From Cytospora piceicola (lineage: Eukaryota; Ascomycota; Sordariomycetes; Diaporthales; Cytosporaceae): a stretch of 64,000 nucleotides of DNA. The position numbers were made by a program, and so were the translations under genes. Where the stretch lies: positions 62,001-126,000 of the forward strand of contig JALQBC010000037.1 of assembly GCA_023375675.1 (NCBI GenBank). Reading direction: 5' to 3'. Positions 56,294 through 64,000 of this stretch are shown here, in pieces. The notes beneath the pieces were generated by a model that worked only from the letters and a program-made list of their open reading frames with translations, had not been told where the DNA came from and searched no databases. Position 1 is the first letter of the stretch. Each line of letters begins with the position of its first letter.

Positions 56294-58302
56294 GTTGTCG
56301 AGCCCATCCGGTCGCTCTCCTATCCTGTCGGGTCCTAATAGATGCTGCAGAGTATCGGAAAGGCGAGGCACAGAGGGCGTAACTGTTGATCAGAAATACT
56401 CGAGAACAAAGGCTTGAGGACCGGAAGATGTTGTAGTTCAACTTAGGCTGTGGTGGGCTGCTATTGTGATCAAGTTTGAAGTTGAAGGTTGAGGCTGATG
56501 CTTTGGGTACCGGAATGCGTCGTACATGCGGCATGCACATGCCCCCCAGTCATTTGGCTTTGGGCTATGGGCACTGGGGACCGCTAATTTACACAAGTGG
56601 CGCAACTTAACAGCCAGGCCGCTAAGCCTTTTGGGACAGTAACGTAAGAGGTACACCGTACTTAGGTACCTAGGTACACACGGATGGATGTCTTCAGGGG
56701 CAAGAAATACAAATGACTTCCAGTACACTTCCAGTACCTGATTTACACTAGTGGACTGCCATGATATTGATCTGTATAGAATTCCTCTAGTAACATTCGT
56801 AGTCGATGTCGAAGTTCAAGAGCTGTCCTGACCAAGGAGATTTGTATTCGCATAAACGAGATCCCAGCTAGCTGCCTGTCTGAACCACCCCTCGCCCCGT
56901 GTCTTGTCTTCACTAACAGGTTTAGCAGGCGATATCGCGTGGAGCTACAAACCAGAATATTCATAACGTGGGTGAGATCTTGAGGGGTTGCTCCAGATGT
57001 CAATGCTGGTAATGTGAATTGGGGTACCTATCCACTATCTCGTGGTCGATTTCATCCATTCAATGTTGTTACACTACGCGTGCGTGGTTACATCTAGACA
57101 GCTTCGTTCCGAGCTCGCATGGCTTTAATCTACCTGATTGGATTCGGATAAGAGGCAAAATCTGCATAGAAAACATTCAGAACAGGGGTATCTTTTCTAT
57201 CACCTGGAGAAGGTGACATCTTGCGGGGGTGTGGATGATCCCGGTCTTCGGCTTCGGTGAAGATCAATTGATTGACATTGGGAAACCAAATTGCTTCAAC
57301 CTGTAGAAGGATGTCACGTCGCACACCCTAGGTAAGAATATCACGTATTGTGCCGGCGATTCGTCTAAATATGAGACATAGAGTATGCGTGCAGGGTTTT
57401 GTTTTACACCGTATGCGGCACGCCCTATGGAGTTGACTTCTTGGTGTTCCGTAACCATTTTCTTCGCAAGTCGGGCTTGCTTGATATTTAGCTGTCTACC
57501 TTTCCCGCCTTGTACATTTTCCGCTATAATTTCTGAGTCAATTACAGGAGGTGAACGCAAAAACACTGAATGCGGGCAAAATGTTGGGTTGGTGCTAAGG
57601 GGTCATGTTCAATTCTGGGCTCCCAGGATCTACTTCAGTACGTCAAGTCCTCAGAGCTTATGAATGCAGATCTGATTGAGTACATACTTAAGTAGGTACC
57701 TAGGTATTCTACATAACTTGAGTGTGTGCATGCGGATGAGGCATGCATCTTGGTTGGGTGAAGTTGTTGGGGAAAGTTCCGAGGACTATTACATACATAC
57801 AATGCTGCAAAGCCTAGAATTGTAATAACGTTGATGAAGAAATTACATATTGATATCATATATATATATATATAGCGCTTTCTGACATCCCAGGTCTTTT
57901 TCTTGAATAATCAGGGATTTCAACTAACGAGTGACCTGTGCCATGATATTCAAATTTGACGACAGCTATGAATTCAGGGTACTCGCCCTTCCTGTGCCAG
58001 CTGTGCAAGCCTGTGGCATTACGTTTTGGACCGCTACCCTGCAAACTTCAAGTATTGGAAGTAGAGAAGCGACTAAGCGCCTTCCCAGGGTTATGAACAA
58101 GTGACTGCCCTGTAGTTTCTTAGCATATACTACCTAGGTAATCAAAGTACCTAGGCACCTGTTTGCTTTAAGCCCCCAACGAAACAAAACCGCAAACTTC
58201 GTTCAACATCCAGGACGCCATGAGATAAAAGCAATTCAGCAAAGCCTGTTTGGGTTTCAAAACATCTTCCCGCTCTTCCCGAGGTCTACTCCCAACCTCA
58301 AT
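56294..58302. other. 2-kb intergenic region with palindromes
   Basis: No supported gene. Three exact TACCTAGGTA copies (56667, 57697, 58131) and a near copy at 58148 lie here. An ORF at 57264-57566 (minus) has protein-like stretches but no start context or domain and might be a decayed fragment. Confidence 0.5.
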
Positions 58303-60104
58303 ATGCAGGCTCTTGGCGGCGTCTGGAAATTTCTCACGGCTACCTCTCCATCGCAAGATCACAAGGCCATCAGCCCTGACATTATGTCTTCAGGAATGGA
58401 CATGGAACACCTTCGAGTCTGCGAGTTACATGGCCTGGAGTTTGTTGACCGCCTCAACTCGGTCCCTCGACTGAGAGAACTGCAACGCAATGCGAAGGAC
58501 TTTCTTGCCTGCATCCTGTCTACCCAGAAGAAAATTGACCACGGCTCTGAACTGATCGGAAACATCAGTGTCCAAAAAAGAAATAGTGTGCGTGCCATTT
58601 CGAAAAGGTGCGCTACCTGTCTGAACGAATTGCATTTTGTATACGATCTCTACAGAAGGTCCAGCGGTTGGATGCTCAACAGCAAGGAAGCTGATCGGGC
58701 CCTCGTTCTCGACGTTGCCTCCAATCCTTTTGATGGAATTTGCGAAATTCTATCGTATCTCACCTATATACTTCCATGCTGGTCAGCTGTTGTGCGGGAG
58801 GGTCAGGAGTGTTTTCAAGCCTGGGAGGAATGGATCAAGGCTGCATCCGACAATGTCTACGAACTCGAGCGCCGCATCGATATCGCCAGGGAGCTCGCCT
58901 GGACCAACATATTTGCAAATGAACTTCTTAAAAGCAAAAAGTCTTTCCAAATGACGTCCTGCAACAACATAGTCGACAGCCCCCACAACGGAGACTTCAT
59001 AGGCGTTCCTGTATCAAGGAGTCATGGGGTATGGGAGAGACTTCGTCAAGACCTGGCTACGGAGGGAATACTGGATGACACGATCGAGAAACTCGAGGAC
59101 CGTTTGAAGGACTTCGTGCGAAACCTCGTCCAGGAGAACATTTCCAACTGGGAGCCACTCTTTCAAGACACCGCATCCGATGATCCAACGCCCGAAACTT
59201 CTACCAATTTCGAAGCCGGCGTCGGCTTCGACGCTTCAGAAAACCATCTCGACATCGTGGTCGTACACCGAGAGATTCAAGAAAAACTTGACATACTGTT
59301 GCCCGCTAATTATGATAGCATTGCCCCAGAGATTATGGAAGTCGCCTTGGGGTCTGCGAAAGCCTTGAAACAAACTCTTCGGGTTATGTACGAATCAGCC
59401 TGTCGCGATCCATGTAGAGCCGCCATTTACGCTCGTTTTGCCAAGTACCTTCAGAGTCACACCCCCCCGGAAATCCACGAGAGCATGCCGAGTCAATGGG
59501 CCGGTAAGAGTGGGAGCTATAAAGGTCCTGTGTCGAGCTACTTTTGGCAGAGGTGCTGGGGAGACTGGAGACATGGCAAGAATGGCAGCATGCAAATCGA
59601 TCTTGCTCATTTCGCACTGGGTCTCTCATCCTTCATCGGGCAGATGGTCAAATACAGAATGTTCGACATACATCAAGTGCATCTTCTGCTCCGGAGGCTC
59701 CTGGGGAGTGAATCTCCGGTTGGGATGGCCGAGTTCGTGGCTGTGTACCAGCTACTGAGAATAGTGGGCGCCACAATCGAGGGAGGAAAGAGGACCTCAG
59801 AGGAGATGAGCGGCCATTTCGAACGTATCGACGCCAGAGTGAGCGCTCCAGGTGTCCCAAGAGACATCAAGATACTTGGGAAGGAGCTGAAAGATATGAG
59901 AAAGTGCGGGTGGAAGGCTTTGAAGACACGTGCAGAATCCAAGGCTCTGGACCGAGCCGTATCAAAGATCAGGGACGAGCTCAGTCGTACGACAGGGTAA
60001 GTACACCATGCCCTTCCCAGAATGACTGACATTCGGTCGCACGTTTCCAATGCTTTGGCTAAGTGGAATTCAGCTCGTCTGCTCAGTCCAGTGTTTCACA
60101 ATGA
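58303..60104 (+). CDS. uncharacterised protein with MIF4G-like C-terminal region
   Basis: The main exon 58303-59996 encodes 564 codons plus two bases. It can stop at 59998-60000, or, since GG|GTAAGT at 59997 is a good donor, splice to an acceptor at 60073 and end at 60104 (phase 2, adding SSAQSSVSQ; 574 aa). I prefer the spliced model. The N-terminal 330 residues are helical and unassigned. From about residue 335, IQEKLDILLPANYDSIAPEI..., and especially LAHFALGLSSFIGQMVKYRMFDIHQVHLLLRRLLG...VAVYQLLRIVGATIE...DIKILGKELKDMRKCGWK, match the pattern of a MIF4G (eIF4G middle) domain, which binds RNA or eIF4A. The protein lacks an eIF4E-binding motif that I can see. Possible RNA-metabolism role. 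Confidence 0.65.
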
Positions 60105-61014
60105 GTGCCATCTTTGAGATGAGCCCGTCGCCAGACGAACAACATTGGTGTATGTAAAGAAGGACGTCGACGCCTCGTGCATTGATTCAAGAACTCTAAA
60201 AGACTATGACGATTTTAACGGCCACATCATCATTGGGTGGGTTGGTGATGTAGGTTGGCCGGAATTATGAGAGAACATGATGTCGCAACGTCAGCAAGTG
60301 CCATGACTGGATGTATCAGGGGCACCAAGGCAGGTACGCAGCTGTACGGAATGTTGGATGATGTGGATGATCATAGTTGGACTCAGAGCGGAAGAATTGC
60401 TGGTGCCTCAAAACGATGGACAAGGATCGAGGCAGACGGGTGGCAATGCGCAGGAGCTCAGGAGAACGGTGGCTCGCTTTGGGGAGCGGATGTTGTCAGC
60501 CTGCAGAACTGAAGAATCGGAGCACATCAAGGCCGTGGGATGTTTCTAAATTTGATAGTTGTGTCAGAATCAATGTCACAAAAGTGCAGAACATCTGGGC
60601 AGCAGCATAGTCGTCGCTAAGAAGGAGGTTCCTAGGGTGAAATCAAGACGTGAGGTCGGCATTTAAGCTGTAGCTTACATAATGAGACAGATATTAGGCA
60701 CGCAAGGATGCATTTTATCATCATCCCGGCAGGGTGCGGTGGTTCTGGACCCCTGCAGCTATTCGGATCGCAGCCGAGCTAAGATGTAATTCTGGGGCCG
60801 TCTTTAACAGAACCGCATTTCTCCCTTTCGCCCATTTTCCTCACCAACAAGACAGTTTCGATACCACATTGCACGGCTCTCTCTACTCATTTTGTTGCGA
60901 TGAGGAACCTCGTAGCCAGCCTTCCATCAGACGGCAGTATCCAACAATAGAGCTGATAGCCTGTGGCGGTCGCCTTCCTCGTTGGGACCACGACTGCGAC
61001 GTCGCCCGGCCGAT
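60105..61014. other. intergenic
   Basis: No gene supported. The last 200 bases form a likely leader of the mannosyltransferase gene. Confidence 0.5.
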
Positions 61015-62601
61015 ATGAACCCCCGTTCTTCGCAAGAGGAACGCGTCGCCTTCCTTAGACCCAGCTCCTTTGATGGTATCTCGAGCGATGATGGACACGG
61101 CGAAATAGTTCTCGAGCGACCGACGACATACAAGCGATTCCCTCATCGGTTAAATTTATGGTTGCGGTCCCGACCGCGCACAATACGGCGCACCATTTTC
61201 CGGAATCCGGTGCAGGCACTGGTCCTGGTCGTGAAATATACTCTAATATCACTCATCGTCCTCCTCATCATAACACCCATACTCGCGCCATCCTACACAC
61301 GACTCCCCCCACACTACCGTGAGCTGAAATCACGATGCGAAGCACCAGACGCCCTGCCGGGGTGCGCGAACAAGTTCAACGAGAAGGTCTTTATATCCGT
61401 CAGCCTGTATGACAAGGCGGGGCATTTGGCGGGCGGGAAATGGGGCGGGGCCATACTCGAGTTGATACAGATGCTTGGTCCGGAAAATACGTTCTTGAGC
61501 ATCTACGAGAACGACAGCCCAGGAGGTGCGGCGGCACTGGAGGATTTCGAGAAAAAGGTGCCATGCAAGCACGAGATCGTTTACGACGCACATGTGCCGC
61601 TGACCGATTTTGCGAACATCACCATGCCTGATGGCACCGAGCGTATGAAGCGGCTGTCGTACCTATCTGAGATGCGCAACCGAGCGCTGAGGCCGCTGGA
61701 CAAGTTCCGGGAGGAGATAGGGGTGAAACCGTTCGACAAAGTGCTGTTTGTAAATGACATAGCCTTCAACCCTGTTGATGCAGCGCAGTTGCTGTTCAAT
61801 ACGAACCTGGGGCCGGACGGACGTTCGCATTACTTGTCCGTCTGTGGACTGGACTACAACAACCCATTTCTGTTCTACGATCTGTATGCCCAGCGTGACG
61901 CAGAGGGCTATTCCAATGGCCTGCCGATTTTCCCTATATTCTCAACAGCGGGAAATGGGCTTTCCAGGGCGGATATGCTTGCACAGACGGACGCCGTGCG
62001 GGCCACATCGTGCTGGAGCGGCATGGTGGCCATGCAGGCAAAGTATGTCCAAAACTTGAACAAGGGCCTCCCCACACCAGACTTCCAGGCAATTGGGGCA
62101 CACACCATCGACCCGGACAAGCCAGCGCCAATCCAAGCGCCCGTGCGGTTCAGGCACGAGCCCGAAGTCTTTTTCGACGCCTGTGAGTGCTGCCTGTTCT
62201 TGGCGGACGTCTCCACGGCTGCCAAGAAGGACAAGGCAAGGGAGCAGGGCGTCTTTATCAACCCGTACGTTCGTGTCGCGTATGAGGAGTCCACGCTGCG
62301 GTGGTTGCCCATCGTCAGGAGATGGGAGAGGTTATTTCCCATCCCCCAACGAATTATAAGCTACTTCGTGGGACTGCCCAGGAACAACCCGTACCGTACG
62401 GTTCAGGAGGGCCAGGAATTTGTCGAGGAGAGATGGGACAAGCTCAATAACCAATGGGAACTGGTAAACCGCAAGGGGCGGAGTGGATTGATCTGTGCGG
62501 TGAGGGAGATGCAGTTGATTCAGGAGAAGACTAGAACGGATGACAAAAACTGGTTGAACGTGGAGATGCCTCCGGGACAGCAGCTCGACTTTCCGACTTG
62601 A
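61015..62601 (+). CDS. alpha-1,3-mannosyltransferase, CMT1/Cap59 family (GT69)
   Basis: A single exon encodes 528 aa. The open frame starts at 60982 with TTG, so ATG 61015 (MNPRSSQEERVAFL...) is used. It is a type II membrane protein: a basic cytosolic tail of about 65 residues, one membrane helix (VVKYTLISLIVLLIITPIL), then a lumenal GT69 domain. Family motifs visible are KVFISVSLYDKAGHLAGGKWGGAI, FLSIYENDSPGG, VLFVNDIAFNPVDAAQLL, CGLDYNNPFLFYDLYAQRD and CWSGMVAMQA. The Asn-Asp of VLFVND is at the place of the metal-binding acid motif. Related cryptococcal enzymes act in capsule polysaccharide mannosylation; here a Golgi role in cell-wall glycans is likely. Confidence 0.9.
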   Translation: MNPRSSQEERVAFLRPSSFDGISSDDGHGEIVLERPTTYKRFPHRLNLWLRSRPRTIRRTIFRNPVQALVLVVKYTLISLIVLLIITPILAPSYTRLPPHYRELKSRCEAPDALPGCANKFNEKVFISVSLYDKAGHLAGGKWGGAILELIQMLGPENTFLSIYENDSPGGAAALEDFEKKVPCKHEIVYDAHVPLTDFANITMPDGTERMKRLSYLSEMRNRALRPLDKFREEIGVKPFDKVLFVNDIAFNPVDAAQLLFNTNLGPDGRSHYLSVCGLDYNNPFLFYDLYAQRDAEGYSNGLPIFPIFSTAGNGLSRADMLAQTDAVRATSCWSGMVAMQAKYVQNLNKGLPTPDFQAIGAHTIDPDKPAPIQAPVRFRHEPEVFFDACECCLFLADVSTAAKKDKAREQGVFINPYVRVAYEESTLRWLPIVRRWERLFPIPQRIISYFVGLPRNNPYRTVQEGQEFVEERWDKLNNQWELVNRKGRSGLICAVREMQLIQEKTRTDDKNWLNVEMPPGQQLDFPT

Positions 62602-62919
62602 TATCACTCATCGGCTGTGCTTCTTTTTAATGGGGTTCAGGGATCATAACGGCAGCTGCTCTTGGAGGACTACATCATAAAGCGCCTAATCGTAAACAAT
62701 TTGAAGGATCCTGTCGCCTGCTCCACAACAAAGGCACCTTCTGGTGTTCGTCAAATGTGACCTTGGAAGTCGCCAAGCACTGATGAGGACTTTTGTTGGC
62801 GTGCCGCAAAGGCAAAATCAGCTGAAACGTCCCCCACCCCCCGATCTCGAGTTCCTCATATTGTCGTCATGCGCATCAGACCCCGTTACACCCCACAAAC
62901 AAGTTGCTCCATTATTAGA
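62602..62919. other. intergenic between converging genes
   Basis: Presumed 3' UTRs of the mannosyltransferase and AT-hook genes; no gene seen. Confidence 0.5.
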
Positions 62920-63912
62920 CTAATGCCACCTGCTGGTATTGGCGCGCTCATACTCTGCCTCGGAGTATTTGTTCCAGGAGCTGCCGCGCGCATTGGGCCT
63001 GTCAGTGACCTTCTCGCCGGTAAACTCGACATCTTTCCCAACAGAAGGAAGGTCAACTTTTCCGGCGAACTTGGTGTAGTGCTTGTTGGTGAACTTGATC
63101 ATGCCCTGCCCGGGCTTGAAATGGACCTCTCCTTCGCTCGTGTCACGGCCGCGCCAGAGGATGTGGAAACCAAGACCCGGACTGGGAGCCTTCTTTACCT
63201 TCTTGGCTGTTCGTCCGCGGGCGGGGGTCTTGGTGACCTTCCTCTTCTTGCCGGTGACGGTCGGCTCGTCCTCATCGTCGTCATCTTCATCATCGCCGTC
63301 CTCGTCCTCGTCGGAGTACCCGTCGTCCTCATTGGTATCCAGCTTCTCAACGTACTTGTCAAGAAGTGTCTCATCACTAGACAGAACCATCGCGCCCTCC
63401 AGGATGCCAAAGTCGAAAGATCCCTCGTAGACACCGGGAGTACTAGATTCAAAGATGTCAAGGTCGAAATCCTCGCCTTTATCGGGCCACTCCCCCGATA
63501 TAGCCTCACAGGCAACGGCGTACCCCCCCACGATCGTCGAGTATGCTTTTGTGGGGGCTTTCGCAGTCTCCTTTTTTGCCTTCGCACTCGCAGTTCCGGT
63601 TTCAGATTTTCGAGGACGACCACGGGGTCTGGGGGCTGTCTTGGCGGCGATAGCAGGGGCCTCGCTGGCCACCTTGGTACTCTTGGCCTTCACAGTCGAC
63701 GCCGCTACTGCCTCATTCTTGGTCTTTGGTGGACGTCCACGGCCGCGCTTAGGAGTTGCGCTGCCTTGCTGGGCGTCATCGTCGGCTTGTTGTTTGGGCT
63801 TGGGTGGGCGGCCACGGCGTTTGGCTGGCTGAACAGTTGTTTTCTCCTGGTCGTCGTTCTCCTTTGGCTTACTGGGAGGACGGCCGCGGCGTTTGGGAGT
63901 CTCGCCTACCAT
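62920..63912 (-). CDS. AT-hook DNA-binding protein
   Basis: A single exon encodes 330 aa. The frame reaches 63957 through TTG; ATG 63912 (MVGETPKRRGRPP...) is chosen. Four AT-hooks are seen in the first 105 residues: KRRGRPPSK, KRRGRPPKPK, RGRGRPPKTK and RPRGRPRKSE. They bind the minor groove of AT-rich DNA. A conserved-looking central segment (YSTIVGGYAVACEAISGEWPD, then LDIFESSTPGVYEGSFDFGILEGAMVLS) is interrupted by a very acidic run (DDEDDDDEDE) and followed by a second half (GLGFHILWRGRDTSEGEVHFKPGQGMIKF). Together these may form one beta-rich domain with an acidic insertion. Likely a nuclear chromatin protein. The last 88 bases of the window are its upstream region. Confidence 0.82.
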   Translation of the reverse strand: MVGETPKRRGRPPSKPKENDDQEKTTVQPAKRRGRPPKPKQQADDDAQQGSATPKRGRGRPPKTKNEAVAASTVKAKSTKVASEAPAIAAKTAPRPRGRPRKSETGTASAKAKKETAKAPTKAYSTIVGGYAVACEAISGEWPDKGEDFDLDIFESSTPGVYEGSFDFGILEGAMVLSSDETLLDKYVEKLDTNEDDGYSDEDEDGDDEDDDDEDEPTVTGKKRKVTKTPARGRTAKKVKKAPSPGLGFHILWRGRDTSEGEVHFKPGQGMIKFTNKHYTKFAGKVDLPSVGKDVEFTGEKVTDRPNARGSSWNKYSEAEYERANTSRWH

Positions 63913-64000
63913 TTCCGATGATGTGTCTATCCGGATTGGAGCTGGGAAGAAAAGCAAGGAATGGGGAGTTTGTCTAACAGGCTGTACTGTGGATGGGTGC
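63913..64000. other. window end, upstream of the AT-hook gene
   Basis: Too short to interpret; presumed leader or promoter of the AT-hook gene. Confidence 0.4.

Noticed and set aside
57264..57566. minus-strand ORF with protein-like segments
   Set aside because: No recognised family, no good start and isolated in a gene-poor stretch; at most a decayed fragment.

Overview
The window is nuclear DNA of a filamentous ascomycete (Pezizomycotina, most likely Sordariomycetes). The evidence is: many short introns (about 44-110 bp, one of 244 bp) with GTRAGT-type donors and CTAAC-like branch sites; families typical of this group (DUF6594 membrane proteins, CorA-like proteins of unusual form, pisatin-demethylase-type P450, GT69/CMT1 mannosyltransferase, F-box proteins); and long CT-rich leaders. 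Genes are intercalated singly on both strands, with no operons and no convincing secondary-metabolite cluster. About 28 gene models are supported. Most multi-exon models were rebuilt by hand, requiring matching intron phases and conserved protein joins.

Layout. 1-8.4 kb: the 3' part of an NPC1/Ncr1 sterol transporter, a bicovalent FAD oxidase of berberine-bridge type, a possible kinase remnant, an F-box protein and a small conserved protein. 8.9-9.7 kb: a repeat element with perfect 56-bp terminal inverted repeats. 10-17.3 kb: a metallophosphoesterase, an uncharacterised protein, a nucleotidyltransferase-fold protein and a six-exon CorA-like protein. 18.9-24.4 kb: a cytochrome P450, a carbon-nitrogen hydrolase and the Hsp90 co-chaperone Aha1. 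27-31 kb: a 1225-aa Pro/Ser-rich protein. 31.5-39.7 kb: a housekeeping block with the telomere protein Rap1 divergent from the DHHC palmitoyltransferase Swf1, and the mitochondrial EngB-type GTPase (Mrx8-like) divergent from the ATP-synthase assembly factor Fmc1. 40-46.5 kb: an AT-richer, gene-poor stretch with small orphan genes and a DUF6594 gene. 46.7-51 kb: a mitochondrial iron alcohol dehydrogenase/hydroxyacid-oxoacid transhydrogenase divergent from a DmpA-type aminopeptidase, then a small orphan. 51.4 kb: a 184-bp MITE. 51.7-56.3 kb: exocyst Sec3. 58.3-64 kb: an orphan with a MIF4G-like C terminus, a GT69 mannosyltransferase and a four-AT-hook protein.

The most unusual items are: a Rap1 that appears to carry two IQ (calmodulin-type) motifs and an ARID-like domain besides BRCT, two Myb and the C-terminal region, with a two-unit telomeric repeat 29 bp upstream of its own start codon; two non-autonomous inverted-repeat elements with putative TA target duplications; and a 10-bp palindrome (TACCTAGGTA) found seven times, only between genes. 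Functions are assigned from recognisable motifs only; no database search was possible.
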